Assembly (NCBI GenBank): GCA_029961685.1
Contig: JARWKL010000005.1
Location: 20,984,164 to 21,048,163, forward strand
DNA: 64,000 nt
Source of the DNA: Aristolochia californica
Lineage: Eukaryota > Streptophyta > Magnoliopsida > Piperales > Aristolochiaceae
Direction of reading: 5' to 3'
This document shows, piece by piece, positions 36,545 through 51,600 of this stretch (position 1 is the stretch's first letter; every line of letters starts with the position of its first letter). The translations under genes and the position numbers were made by a program. The notes under the pieces are model-generated. The model searched no databases. It had not been told where the DNA came from and worked only from the letters and a program-made list of their open reading frames with translations.

Positions 36545-39500
36545 TGAACTAGTGGAATTTCCCAATCTTGGATAACAAAACTTTTGTGTTCATTTGTGGT
36601 GTGTGAATAAATTTTCTTTACTTATATTTGTTTATTGCTTTAAATTCTTTCCTTACATAAACTCTAAAATTATCATTTTGTTGTGATCTATATGTCTTTT
36701 ATCTCTTTTTTTGTTCACGAGATGAAGGGATAGTGAAAACTCAAGCTTTGATTTAAAACAAAAGTTTATATCTAAAAACAAATTGAACAATGTACAAATT
36801 TAGAGAGAGATAATTCCAAAAACTATGTGTAATTTTTAGGGATTGTAAATTCTTTTTAGTTTTTATATATCAGGTTCTGCAATCATCAGGAAAAGGGGGA
36901 GGCAGGGGATTTTTGACTAAGTGTTTACTCCCAATCTTTAAGTCATTCCTTAAAAAAATATAGCCCGTTAAGCATGATAAATCACTTTAAGATCATCTAT
37001 GATCGTTAGGTCAGCTTTTTGTAAATGGGCAAAATAATGGCTTCTTTGACTCGGGTAAATATCCCACCGCACGTTCACTTGAGAATTTAATGTTATTCTC
37101 TTTAAAAGGTTTTGATGCATTGGTCATTTGCATCTTTAACATGTTTCAAGCATGCATATCCATTATTTAAAACTTGTGAAGAAAAATCTCAATCTTATAA
37201 AATTTCGAGCTATAAGGGTTGAACTAGTGGAATTTTTCAAACTTGGATAACAAAACTTTTGTGTTTATTTGTGGTGTGATAAATTTTCTTTCCTTAAATT
37301 AGTTTGTTGCTTTAAATTCTTTCCATACATAAACTCTAAAAGTTTCATTTTGTTGTGATCTATTTGCCTTTTATCTCTTTTGTTGTTTACGAGATGAAGG
37401 GAAAGTGAAAACTCAAACTTTTATTTAAGAAAAAAGTATACATCTAAAACTGAAATGCACAATGCACAAATGTAGAGAGAGATAATTCAAAATTTTTTTT
37501 GTAGTTTTTAGGGATTGTAAACACTTTTTTATTTTTATATATCAGGTCCTGCAATCGTCGTGAAAAGAGGGAGGCGGGGAATTTTTAACTGAGTGTTGAC
37601 TCCCAATTTATGAGTCATTCCATACAAAAATATAGCCCGTTACGCATGATAAATCATTTTACAATCATCTATAATCATTAGGTTAGCTTTTTGTAAATGG
37701 GTAAAATAATGGCATGTTTGACTCTGGTAATTATCCCACTGCACGTTTACTTGAAAATTTAATGTTATTCTCTTTAGGAGGTTTGTATCCATAGGTCATG
37801 CGCATCTTTAAAATGTTTCAAGCATGCATATCCATTTTTTAAAACATATGTAGAAAAATCACTTTCTTATAAAATTCCGAGCTATTAGGGTTAAACTAGT
37901 GGAATTTCTCAAACATGGAATAAAAAAAACTTTTGTGTTCATTTGTGGTGTGTGAATAAATTTTCTTTACTTACATTTTTTTTATTGCTATAAATTCTTT
38001 CTTTACATAAACTCTATAATTTTCATTTTTTTGTAATCTATTTTCCTTTTATCTTTTTTTTATTTACGAGATGAAGGGAAAGTGAAAACTTGAAGTTTTG
38101 ATTATGGAAAAAAAGTATACATCTAAAATGGAAATGCACAACGCACAAATGTAGAGAGAGATAATTCCAAAGAGTGTCTATATATTTTAGGGATTGTAAA
38201 CTATTTTTTAGTTTTTATATATCAGGTTCTACAATCGTTGGAAAAGAGGCGGGGAATTTTTAAATGAGTGTTGACTCCCAATCTCTGAGTCATTCCTTAA
38301 AAACATAATGCCCCTTATGCATGATAAATCACTTTAAAATCATCTATGATCGTTGGGGCAAATTTTTGTAAATAGGTAAAATAATGGCTTGTTTGACTCG
38401 GGTAAATATCCCACCGCATGTTCACTTGAGAATTTAATGTTATTCTCTTTAAAAGGTTTGGATCCATAGGTCATTTCCATCTTTAACATGTTACAAGCAT
38501 GCATATTCATTTTTTGAAACATATGTAGAAAAATCTATTTCTTATAAAATTCCTAGCTATTAGGGTTGAACTAGTGGAATTTCCCAATCTTTACTAAAAA
38601 AAAATTATTGCTTTAAATTCTTTCCATACTTAAACTCTAAAATTTTTATTTAGTTGTGATCTATTTTCCTTTTATCTCTTTTTTTTTACGAGATGAAGGG
38701 AAACTGAAAACTCAAGATTTGATTTAAAAAAGAAGTATACATCTAAAACGGAAATGAACAATGCACATATGTAGAAAGAGATAATTCCAAAACGTGTCTT
38801 TAATTTTTAGGGATTGTAAACTCTTTATTGTTTTTATATATCAGGTTCTGCAATCGTCGGGAAAAGGGGGAGGCGGGGGATTTTTTACTGAGTGTTGACT
38901 CCCAATCCATAAGTCATTCCTTTCAAAAATATAGCCCATTACACAAGATAAATCACTTTACATTCATCTATGATAGTTAGGTCACCTTTTTGTAAATGCG
39001 CAAAATAATGGCTGGTTTGAATCGAGAAAATATCCCATCGCACGTCCACATGAGAATTAAATTTTATTATCTTTAAGAGGTTTGTATCCATAGGTCTTTT
39101 GCATATTTAACATGCAAATCCATTTTTTAAAACATGTGATAAAAAATCTCTTTTTTATGAAATTCCGAGCTATTAGTGTTGAATTAGTGGAATTTCCCAA
39201 TCTTGGATAACAAAACTTTTGTTTTAATTTGTGGTGTGTGAATAAATTTTCTTTACTTACATTGGTTTATTTCTCTAAATTTTTTCCATACATAAACTCT
39301 AAAATTTTCATTTTGTTGTGATCTATTTGCCATTTATCTCTTTTTTTATTTACGAGATGAAGGGAAAGTGAAAACTCAAGCTTTGATTTAAGAAAAAAGT
39401 GTACATATAAAATGGAAATGCACAATGCACAAATGTAGAGAGAGATAATTCCAAAAAGTGTCGATAAATTTTAGAGATTGTAAACTCTTTTTAATTTTTA

Positions 39501-39854
39501 TATATCAGGTTCTTCAATCGTCGGGAAAAGGGGGTGGCGGGGGATTTTTAACTGAGGGTTGACACCCAATCTACGAGTCATTCCTTACAAAAATATAGGT
39601 CATTATGCATTAAAAATCACTTTACAATCATCTATGATCGTTAGGTCAGCTTTTTGTAAATGGGCAAAATAATGGCTTGTTTAAATCGGGTAAATATCCC
39701 ACCACACGTTCACATGAGAATTTAATGTTATTCTCTTTAAAAGTTTTGGATCCATAGGTCATTTACATCTTTAACATGTTTCAAGCATGCATATCCATTT
39801 TTTTTAAAATGTGTAGAGAAATCTCTTTCTTATAAAATTCCGAGCTATTGGGGT
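36545..39854. repeat. Four-monomer higher-order block, copy 2 with one extra monomer
   Basis: Monomers start at 36545, 37220, 37892, 38567 and 39180. The order follows copy 1 except that 38567 is additional. Its 3' half resembles that of 35196 (TTTAAGAGGTTTGTATCC, CTTTTTTATGAAATT), so 37892 and 38567 may be a split or duplicated version of one type. Monomer 38567 is 613 bp, with about 60 bp missing after CCCAATCTTTAC at 38590-38607. Confidence 0.58.
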
Positions 39855-41874
39855 TGAACTACTGGAATTTCCCAAACTTGGATAACAAGACTTTTGTGTT
39901 CATTTGTGGTGTTGGAATAAATTTTATTTACTTACATTTTTTTATTGCTTTTAATTCTTTCCTTACATAAACTCAAAAATTTTCATTTTGTTGTGATCTA
40001 TTTGCCTTTTTATCTCTTTTTTTGTTTACGAGAGGAAGGGAAAGTGAAAACTCAACCTTTGATTTAACAAAAATGTATACATCTAAATGGAAATGCATAA
40101 TGCACAAATCTAGAGAGAGATAATTCCAAAAAGTGTCTTTAATTTTAGGAATTATAAACTCTTTTTAGTTTTTATATATCAAGTTTTGCAATTGTCGGGA
40201 AAAGGGGGAGGCGGGGAATTTTTGATTGAGTGTTGACTCCCAATCTTTGAGACATTCCTTACAAAAATATACCCTGTTACGCATGATAAATCACTTTACA
40301 ATCATCTATGATCGTTAGGTTAGCTTTGTGTAAATGGGCAAAATAATGGCTTGTTTGACTCGAGTAAATATCCCACCGGTCGTTCACTCTAGAATTTAAT
40401 GTTATTCTCTATAAAAGGTTTGGATCCATAAGTCATTTGCATCTTTAACACGTTTCAAGCATGCATATCCATTTTTCAAAACATGTGTAGAAAAATCTCT
40501 TTCTTATAAAATTCCGAGCTATTAGGGTTGAACAAGTGGAATTTCCCAAACTTGGATAACAAAACTTTTGTGTTCATTTGTGGTGTGTGAATAAATTTTA
40601 TTTCCTTATATTTCTTTATTGCTTTAAATTATTTCCATACATAAACTCTAAAATTTTCATTTTGTTGTGATCTATTTGCCTTTTATCACTTTTTTTGTTT
40701 ACGAGAAGAAGGGAAAGTGGATGCTCAAGATTTGATTTAAGAAAAAAGTATACATCTAAAATTGAAATGCACAATGCACAAATGTAGAGAGAGATAATTC
40801 CTAAAAGTGTCTGTAATATTAAGGGATTGTAAACTATTTTTAGATTTTATATATCAGGTTCTAGAATCGTTGGGAAAAGGGGAAGGCGGGGGATTTTTAA
40901 TTGAGTGTTGACTTCGAATTTATAAGTCATTCATAAAAAAAATATAGCCCGTTACGCATGATAAATCACTTTACAATCATCTATGATCGTTAGGTCAGCT
41001 ATTTGTAAATGGGAAAAATAATGGCTTGTTTGGCTAGGGTAAATATCCCACCACACGTTCACTCGAGAATTTAATGTCATTCTCTTTAAAAGGTTTTGAT
41101 CCATCGGTCATTTGTATCTTTAATATGTTTCAAGCATGCATATCCATTTTTTAAAACAATGTCAAAAAATCTCTTTCTTATAAAATTCCGAGCTATTAGG
41201 GTTGACTTTGTGGAATTTCCCAAAATGTGATATGAAAACTTTTGTGTTCATTTGGGGTGTGTGAATAAATTTTATGTACTTACATTTGTTTATTGCTTTG
41301 AATTCTTTCCTTACATAAACTCTAAAATTTTCATTTTGTTGTGATCTATTTGCCTTTTATATATATTTTTTTGTTTACAAGATGAAGGGAAAGTGAAAAC
41401 TCAGGCTTTGATTTAAGAAAAAATTATACATCTAAAATGGAAATGCACAATGCACAAATATAGATAGAGATAATTCAAAAAAGTGTCTGTAATATTTAGG
41501 GAATGTAAACTGTTTTTAGTTTATATTTATCAAGTACTGGAATCGTCAGGAAAAGGGGGAGGCGAGGGATTTTTAACTGGGTGTGGACTCCCAATCCATA
41601 AGTCATTCCTTAAAAAAATATAGCCCGTTACGCATGATAAATCACTTCCCAATCATCTATGATTGTTAGGTCAGTTTTTTGTAAATGGGCAAAATAATGG
41701 CTTGTTTGACTCGGGTAAATATCCCATCGCATGTTCACTAGAGAATTTAATGTTATTCTCTTTAAAAGGTTTGGATCCATAGGTCGTTTGCATCTTTAAC
41801 ATGTTTCAAGCATATCCATTTTTTAAAACATGTGTAGAAAAATCTCTTTCTTATAAAATTCTAGCTATTAGGGT
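39855..41874. repeat. Satellite monomers without clear higher-order position
   Basis: Monomers start at 39855, 40529 and 41203, each 672-675 bp. The last has a variant middle (GTACTGGAATCGTCAGG, GTGTGGACTCCC) that recurs at 43902. No gene or insertion is seen. Confidence 0.85.
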
Positions 41875-44800
41875 TGATCTAGTGAAATTTCCCAAACATG
41901 GATTACAAAACTTTTGTGTTCAATTGTGGAGTGTGAATAAATTTTCTTTACTTACATTTGTTTATTGCTTCGTATTCTTTCCATACAGAAACTCTAAAAT
42001 TTTCATTTTATTGTGATCTATTTGCCTTTTATCTCTTTTTTTTTTTACAAGATGAAGGGAAAGTGAAAACTCAAGCTTTGATTTAACAAAAAAGTATACA
42101 TCTCAAATGGAAATGCACAACACACAAATATAAAGAGTGATAGTTCCAAATAGTGTGAGTAATATTTAGGGATTTTAAACTCTTTTTAGTTTTTATTTAT
42201 CAGGTTCTGCAATCATCGGGAAATGGGGGAGGTGGGGGTTTTTAACTGAGGGTGGACTCCAAATCCATAACTCATTCCTTAAACAAATATAGCCCGTTAC
42301 GCATGATAAATTAATTTACAATCATCTTTGATAGTTAGGTCAGCTTTTTGTAAATGGGCAAAATAATGGCTTGTTTGGCTCGGGTAAATATCCCACCACA
42401 CGTTCTCTTGAGAATTTAATGTTATTCATTTTAAGAGGTTTGGATCCATAGGTCATATGCATCTTTAACATCTTTCAAGCATTCATATCCTTTTTTTAAA
42501 ACATGTGTAGACAAATCTCTTTCTTATAAAATTCCGAGCTATTAGGGTTGAAATAGTGGAATTTTCCAAACTTGGATAACAAAACTTTTGTGTTCATTTA
42601 TGGTGTGTGAATAAATTTTCTTTACTTACATTTGTTTATTTCTTTGAATTATTTCCATACATAAACTCTAAAATTTTCATTTTGTTTTGATCTATTTGCC
42701 TTATATCTCTTTTTTTGTTTACGAGATGAAGGGAAAGTGAAAACTCAAGCTTTGATTTAAGAAAAAATTATACATCTCAAATGGAATTTCACAATGCACA
42801 AATGTAGAGAGAGATAATTCCAAAAATTGTTTGTAATTTTTAGGGATTGTAATCTCTATTTAGTTTTGATGTAACATGTTCTTCAATCGTCGGGAAAAGG
42901 GGGAAGCGGGGGATTTTTAACTGAGTGTTGAATCCCAATCCTTAAGTCATTCCTTACAAAAATATAGCCCGTTACGCATGATAAATCACTTTACAATATT
43001 CTATGATCGTTAAGTCAGCTTTTTGTAAATGGGCAAAATAATTGCTTATTTGACATATGGGTAAATATCCCACCGCACGTTCACTTGAGAATTAAATGTT
43101 ATTCTCTTTAAAAGGTTAGGATGCATAGGTCATTTGCATCTTTAACATGTTTCAAGCATGCATATCCATTTTTTAAAACATGTGTAGAAAAACCTCTTTC
43201 TTATAAAATTCCGAACTATTAGGGTTGAACTAGTAGAATTTCCCAAACTTTGATAACAAAACTTTTGTGTTCATTTGTGGTGTGTGAATAAATTTTCTTT
43301 ACATACATTTGTTTATTGCTTTAAATTATTTCTATATATAAAATCTTAAATTTTTATTTTTTTGTGATCTATTTGCTTTTTATCTCTCTTTTTTGTTTAC
43401 GAGATGAAGGGAAAGTGAAAACTCTAGCTTTGATTTAAGAAAAACGTATACATCTAAAATAGAAATGAACAATGCACAAATATAGAGAGGGATAATTCAG
43501 AAAAGTGTCTTTAATATTTAGGGATTGTAAACTATTTTTAGTTTTTATATATCAGGTTTTGTAATCGTTGGGAAAAGGGGGAGGCGGGGGATTTTTAATT
43601 GAGTGTTGACTCTGAATCCATAAGTCATTCCTAACAAAAATATAGCCCATAATGCATGATAAATCACTTAATAATCATCTCTAATCATTAGGTCAGCACT
43701 TTGTAAATGGGCAAAATAATGGCTTGTTTCGTTCTTGTAAATATCCCACCGCATGTTCACTTTAGAATTTAATGTTATTCTCTTCAAAAGGTTTTGATCC
43801 ATAGGTCATTTGTATCTTTAACATGTTTCAAACATGCATATCCATTTTTTAAAACATGTATAGAAAAATCTCTTTCTTATAAAATTCCGAGCTATTAGGG
43901 TTGTACTAGTGGAATTTCCCAAACTTGGATAACAAAAATTTTGTGTTCATTTGTGGTGTGTGAATAAATTTTCTTTACTTACATTTTTTTGTTGCTTTGA
44001 ATTCTTTCCATACATAAACTCTAAAATTTTCATTTTGTTGTGATCTATTTGCTTTTTATCTCTTTTGTTTTTTACGAAATGAAGGGAAAGTGAAAACTCA
44101 AGCTTTGATTTAAGAGAAAAGTATACTTCTAAAATGGAAATGCACAATGCACAAATGTAGAGAGAGATAATTCCAAAAAGTCTATGCAATATTTGGGTAA
44201 TGTAAACTCTTTTTAGTTTTTATTTATCAAGTACTGCAATCGTCAGGAAAAGGGGGAGGCGGGGGATTTTTAACATAGTGTGGACTCCAAATCCATAAGT
44301 CTTTCCTTACAAAAATATCGCCTATTATGCATTATAAATCACTTTCCAATCATTTATGATCATTAGGTCAGCTTTTTGTAAATGGGCAAAATATTGTCTT
44401 GTTTGACTCGGGTAAATATCCCACCGCACATTCACTTGAGAATTTAATGTTATTCTCATTAAAAGGTTTGTATCCATAGGTCTTTAGCATCTTTAACATA
44501 TTTCAAGAATATCCATTTTTTAAAACATGTGAAGAAAATTCTCTATCTTTAAAAATTCCGAGCTATTGGTGCTGAACTAGTGGAAATTCCCAAACATTGG
44601 ATAACAAAACTTTTGTGTTCATTTGTGGTGTGTGAATAAATTTTATTTACTTACATTAGTTTGTTGCTTTGAATTCTTTGCACATAAACTATAAAATTTG
44701 CATTTTGTTGTGGTCTATTTTCTTTTTATCTCTTTTTTTGTTTAGAAAATTAAGGGAAGTGAAAACTCAAGCTATGAATTAAAAAAAAGTATACATCTAA

Positions 44801-45243
44801 AATGGAAAAACACAATGCACAAATTTAAAGAGAGATAATTAAAAAATGTGTCTGTACTTTTATGGGATTGTAAACTCTTTTTAGTTTTTATAGATTAGGT
44901 TCGGCAATAATTTTGAAAAGGGGGAGCGGGGGATTTTTAACTGAGTGTTGACTCCCAATCCATAAGTCATTCCTAACAAAAATATAGCCCGTTACGCATG
45001 AAAAATCACTTTACAATCGTTTATGATCGTTAGGTCACCTTTTTGTAAATGGCAAAAAAAATGGCTTCTTATACTCGGGTAAATATCCCACCTCACGTTC
45101 ACTTGAGAATTTAATGTTATTCTCTTTAAAAGGTTTTGATCGATAGGTCATTTGTATCTGTAACATGTTTCAAGCATGCATATCCATTTTTTAAAACATG
45201 GGTAGAAAGATCCCTTTCTTATAAAATTCCGAGCTGTTAGGGT
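41875..45243. repeat. Five-monomer higher-order block, copy 1
   Basis: Monomers start at 41875, 42549, 43226, 43902 and 44573 (3369 bp). The first has TTTTTATTTATCAGG, GAAATGGGGGAGGTGGGG, GTTCTCTTGAG and AACATCTTTC, marks that return at 45244 and partly at 48605. The fourth has the GTCAGGAAAAG and GTGTGGACTCC variants, echoed at 47259. Degree of match is moderate. Confidence 0.55.
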
Positions 45244-48200
45244 TGAACTAGTGGAATTTCCCAAACTTGGATCACAAAACTTTTGTGTTCATTTGTGGTG
45301 TGTAGATGAATTTTCTTCACTTACATTTGTTTATTGCTTTGAATTCTTTCCATACATAAACTCTAAAATTTTCATTTTGTTGTGATCCATTTGCTTTTTA
45401 TATCTTTTTTTGTTTAGGAGATGAAGGGAAAGTGAAAACTCAAGCTTTGATTTAAGAAAAAAGTATACATCTAAAATGGAAAGGCACAATGCACAAATAA
45501 AGAGAGATTAATTTCCAAAAAGTGTATGTAATCTTTAGGGATTGTAAACTCTTTTTAGTTTTTATTTATCAGGTACTGCAATCGTCGGGAAATGGGGGAG
45601 GTGGGGGATTTTTAATTGAGTGTGGGCTCCCAATCTATATGTCACTCCTTTCAAAAATATCGCCCGTTACACATGATAAATCACTTTACAATCATCTATG
45701 ATCGTTACGTCAACTTTTTGTAAATGGGCAAAATAATGGCTTGTTTGACTCTGGTAAATATCCCACCGCACGTTCTCTTGAGAATTTAATGTTATTCTCT
45801 TTAAAAGGTTTGGATACATAGGTCATTTGCATCTTTAACATCTTTAAAGCATACATATCCATTTTTTAAAACATGTGTAGAAAAATCTTTCTTATAAAAT
45901 TCCGAGCTATTAGGGTTGAACTAGTGGAATTTCCCAAACTTGGATGACAAAACTTTTGTGTTCATTTGTGGTGTGTGAATAAATTTTCTTTACTTATATT
46001 TTTTTATTGCTTTGAATTCTTTCTATACATAAACTCTAAATTTTAATTTTGTTGTGATCTTTTTGCCTTTTATATCTTTTTTTTACGACATGAGGGAAAT
46101 TGAAAATTAAAGTTGTCATTTAACAAAAAATTATACATCTAAAATGGAAATGCACAATGCACAAATGTAGAAAGAGATAATTTCAAAACGTATTTGTAAT
46201 TTTTAGAGATTGTAAACTCTTTTTTGTTTTGATCTATCTGGTTCTTCAATCGTCCGGAAAGTATGAGGCGGGGGATTTTTAATTGAGTGTTGACTCCCAA
46301 TCCATAAGTCATTCCATACAAAAATATAGCCCGTTACGCTTGATAAATCACTTTACAATCATCTATGATCGTTAGGTCATCTTTTTGTAAATGAGCAAAA
46401 TAATGGTTTCTTCGACTTGGGTAAATATCCCACTGCACATTTACTTGAGAATTTAATATTATTCTCTTTAAAAGGTTTGGATCCATAGGTCATTTGTATT
46501 TTTAACAGTTTTCAAGCATGCATATCCATTTTTTAAAACATGTGTAGAAAAATCTCTTTCTTATAAAAGTCCGAGCTATTAGGGTTGAATTAGTGGAATT
46601 TCGGAAACTTGGATAGCAAAACTTTTGTGTTAAATTGTGGTGTGTGAATAAATTTTCTTTACTTATATTTTTTATTTCTTTAAATTCTTTCCATATATAA
46701 ATTGTAAAATTTGTTTTTTGTTGTGATCTATTTGGCTTTTATATCATTTTTGCTTATAAGATGAAGGGAATGTGAATACTGAAGTATTGATTTAAGAAAA
46801 AAGTTTACATCTAAACAGGAAATGCACAATGCACAAATATAGAAAGAGATAATTCCAAAAAGTGTCTGTAATATATAGGGATTGTAAACTCTTTTTAGTT
46901 TTTATATATCAGGTTCTGCAATAGTCGGGAAAAAGGGGAGGATGGGGATTTTTAACTGTGTGTTTACTCCCAATCCATAAGTCATTCCTTACAAAAATAT
47001 AGCCCGTTATGCTTGATAAATCACTTTACAATCATCTATGATTGTTAAGTCAGCTTTTTGCAAATGGGCAAAATAATGGCTTGTTTGACACGGCTAAATA
47101 TCCCACCACACGTTCAGTTGAGAATTTAATGTTTTTCTCTTTGAAAGGGTTGGATCCATAGGTCATTTGCATCTGTAACATGTTTCAAGCATGCATGTCC
47201 ATTTTTTAAAACATGTGTAGAAAAATCATTTTCTAACAAAATTCCGAGCTATAAGGGTTTAACTAGTGGAATTTCCCTAACTTGGATAAGAAAGCTTTTG
47301 TGTTCATTTGTGTTGTGTGAATAAATTTTATTTACTTACATTTTTTTATTGCTTTTGAATTCTATCCATACATAAACTGTAAAATTTTCATTTTGTTGTG
47401 ATCGATTTGCCTTTTATCTCTTTTTTTGTTTATGAGATGAAGGGAAAGTGAAAACTCAAGCTTTGATTTAAGAAAAATGTATACATCTAAAATGGAAATG
47501 CACAATACACAAATGAAGAGAGAGATAATTCCAAAATGTGTCTGTAATATTTAGGGATTGTAAACTCTTTTTAGTTTTTATTTATAATGTTCTGCAATCG
47601 ACAGGAAAAGAGGGAGGCAGTGGATTTTTAACTGAGTGTGGACTCCCAATCCATAAGTCATTCCTTACAAAAATATAGCCCGTTACATATGATAAATCAC
47701 TTTACAATCATCTATGATCGTTAGGTCAGCTTTTTGTAAATGGGCAAAATAATAACTTGTTTGACTCGGGTAAATATGCCACCCAACGTTCACTTGAGAA
47801 TTTATTGTTATTCTCTTTTAAAGGTTTGGATACGTAGGTCATTTGCATCTTTAACATGTTTCAAACATGCATATCCATTTTTAAAACATGTGTAGAAAAA
47901 TCTCTTTCTTATAAAATTTTGAGCTATTAGGGTTGAACTAGTGGAATTTCCCAAACATGGATAACAAAACATTTGTGTTCATTTGTGGTGTGTGAATAAA
48001 TTTTCTTTACTTAATTTGTTTACTGCTTTGAATTATTTCCATACATAAACTCTAAAATTTTCATTTTTTTGTAGTCTATTTCCCTTCTATCTCTTTTTTT
48101 GTTTAGGAGATGTAGGGAAACTGAAAACTAAAGCTTTGATTTAAGAAAAAATGATACATCTAAAATGGAAATGCACAATGCACAAATGTATAGAGAGATC

Positions 48201-48604
48201 ATTCCAAAAAGTGTCTATAATTTTTAGGGATTGTAAACTTTTTTTAGTTTTTATATATCAAGTTCAGCAATCGTCGGGAAAAGGGGGCAGCAAGGGATTT
48301 TTAACTGAGTGTTGACTCCCAATCCATAATTCATTCCTAAAAAAATAGCCCATTACGCAGGATAAATCACTTTAAAATCATCTATGATCATTAGGAAAAC
48401 TTTTTGTAAATGGGCAAAATAATGGTTTGTTTTACTCAGGTAAATATCCCACCGCACGTTCACTTGAGAATTTAATGTTATTCTCTTTAAAAAGTTTTGA
48501 TCCATAGGTCACTTGTATCTTTAACATGTTTCAAGCATGCATATCCATTTTTTAAAACATATGTAGAAAAATCTCTTTCATATAAAATTTCGAGCTATTA
48601 GGGT
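45244..48604. repeat. Five-monomer higher-order block, copy 2
   Basis: Monomers start at 45244, 45917, 46586, 47259 and 47934 (3361 bp). The pairings are 41875/45244 (GAAATGGGGGAGGTGGGG, GTTCTCTTGAG), 42549/45917 (GTTTTGAT, TTCTTCAATCGTC), 43902/47259 (CAGGAAAAG, GTGTGGACTCC) and more weakly 44573/47934. The 46586 unit is the most diverged. Confidence 0.55.
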
Positions 48605-51600
48605 TGAACTAGTGGAATTTCCCAAACTTGGATAACAAAACTTTTGTGATCATTTATGGTGTTTGAATAAATTTTTTTTACTTACATTTTTTTATTGCTT
48701 TGAATTCTTTCCATTCATAAACTCTAAATTTTTCATTTTGTTGTTCCCTTTTATCTCTTTTTTTGTTTACGAGATGAAGGGAAAGTGAAAACTGAAGCTA
48801 TGATTTAAGGAAAAGTATACATATAAAATGGAAATGCACAATGAACAAATATAGAGAGAGATAATTCCAAAAAGTGTCTGTAATATTTAGGGATTGAAAC
48901 TCTTTTTAGTTTTTATTCATATGGTTCTGCATTCGTCGAGAAAAGGGGAGGTGGGGGATTTTTAACTATGTGTGGACTCTGAATCGTAAATCATTCCTAT
49001 CAAAAATATAGCCTGTTACGCATGATAAATCACTTTACAATCATCTATGACCGTTAGGTCAACTTTTTGTAAATGGGAAAAATAATGGCTTGTTTGACTC
49101 GGGTAAATATCCCACCGCACCTTCTCTTGAGAATTTAATGTTATTTTCTTTAAAAGGTTTGGATCCATTGGTCATTTGAATTTTTAACATCTTTCAAGCG
49201 TCCATATACATTTTTTAAAACATGCGTAGAAAAATCTCTTTCCCATAAAATTTCAAGCTATTAGGGTTGAACTAGTGGAATTTCCCAAACTTTTATAACA
49301 AAACTTTTGTGTTCATTGGTGGTGTGTGAATAAATTTTCTTTACTTACATTTGGTTATTGCTTTGAATTCTTTCCATACATAAACTCCAAAATTTTAATT
49401 TTGTTGTGATCTATTTGCCTTTTATCTCTCTTTTTTTATTTTCGAAATGAAAGGAAAGTGAAAACTCAAGCTTTTATTTAAGAAAAAATTATACATCTAA
49501 AATGGAAATGCACAATGCACAAATGTAGAGAGAGATAATTCCAAAAAGTGCCTATAATATTTAGGGATTGTAAACTCTTTTTTGTTTTTATATATCAGGT
49601 TCTGCAATCGTTGGGAAAAGGGGGCGGTGGGGGATTTTTAACTGAGTGTTGACTCCCAATCCATAAGTCATTCCTAACAAAAATATAACCGGTTATGCAT
49701 GATAAATCACTTTACAATCATCTATGATCGTTCGGTGTGCTTTTTATAAATGGGAAAAATAATGGCTTGTTTGACTTAGGTAAATATCCCACCGCACTTT
49801 CACATGAGAATTAAATGTTATTCTCTTCAAAAGGTTTGGATCCATAGGTCATTTGCATATTTAACATGTTTCAAGCTTGCATATCCTTTTATTAAAACAT
49901 GTGTAGAAAAATCTCTTTCTTATAAAAGTCCGAGCTATTAGGGTTTTACTAGTGGAATTCCCAAAACTTGGATAACAAAACTTTTGTATTCATTTGTGGT
50001 GTGTGAAAAAATATTCTTCTCTTACATTTGTTTATTTCTTTAAATTCTTTCAATATATAAACTCTAAAATTTTCATTTTGTTGTGATCTATTTGCATTTT
50101 ATCTCTTTTTTTGTTTACGAGATGAAGGGAAAGTGAAAACTCAAGCTTTGATTTATGAAAAATGGAAAGATCTAAAAAGGAAATGAACAATGCAAAAATC
50201 AAGAGAGAGATAATTCCAAAAATTGTCTGTAATATTTGGGGATTTTAAACTCTTTTTAGTTTTAATTTATCAGGTTTTGCAATCGTCGGGAAAAAAGGGA
50301 GGCGGGGGATTTTTAACTAAGTGTGGACTCCCAATCCATAAGTCATTCCTTACAAAAATAAAGCCCATTACACATGATAATACACGTTACAATCATCTAC
50401 GATCGTTAGGTCAGCTTTTCGTAAATGGGCAAAATAATGGCTTGTTTGACTCGAGTAAATATCCCATTGCACGTTCATTTGACAATTTAATGTTATTCTC
50501 TTAAAAAAGTTTGGATCCATTGGTCATTTGCATCTTTAACATCTTTCAAGCATGCATATCTATTTTTAAAAACTTGTGTAGAAAAATCTTTTTGTTATAA
50601 AATTCAGAGCTATTTGGGTTGAACTAGTGGAATTTCCAAAACTTGGATAACAAAACTTTTGTGTTCATTTGTGGTGAGTGAATAAATTTTCTTTACTTAA
50701 AATTTTTTTAATTTCTTTTAATTCTTTCCATACTTAAACTCTAAAATTTTCATTTTGTTGTGGTCTATTTGCCTTTTTATCTCGTTTTTTTTACGAGATG
50801 AAGGGAAAGTGAAAACTCAAGCTTTGATTTAAGAAAAAAGTTTACATTTTAAATGGAAATGCACAATTCACAAAAGTAGAGAGAGATAATACCAAAAAAG
50901 TGTCTTTAATATTTAGGGATTGTAAACTCTTTTTTGTTTTTATATATCTGGTTCTGCAATCGTTGGGAAAAGAGGGCGGTGGGGGATTTTTAACTGAGTG
51001 TTGACTCCCAATCCATAAGTCATTCCTAACAAAAATATAACCGGTTACACATGATAAATCTCTTTACAATCATCTACAATCGTTTTGTCAGCTTTTTCTA
51101 AATGGGCAAAATGATGGCTTGTTTGGCTCTGGTAAATTTCCCACCGCACGTTCACTCTAGAATTTATTGTTATTCTCTTTAAAAGGTTTTGATCCATTGG
51201 TTATTTGTATCTTTAACATGTTTCAAGCATGCATATCCATTTTTTAAAACTTGTCTAGAATAATCTCTTTCTTAGAAAATTCCTAGCTGTTAAGGTTGAT
51301 CTAGTGGAATTTCCCAAACCTGTATAACAAAACTTTTGTGTTCATTTGTGGGGTGTGAATAACTTTTCTTTACTTACATTTGTTTATTGATTTGAATTAT
51401 TTCCATACATAAACTCTAAAATTTTCATTTTGTTGTGATCTATTTGCCTTTTATCTCATTTTTTGTTTACGAGATGAAGGGAAAGTGAAAACTCAAGCTT
51501 TGATTTTAGAAAAAGTATACATCTGAAATGGAAATGCACAATGCACAAATGTCGATAGAGATAATTCCAATAAGTGTCTGTAATTTTTAGGGATTTTAAA

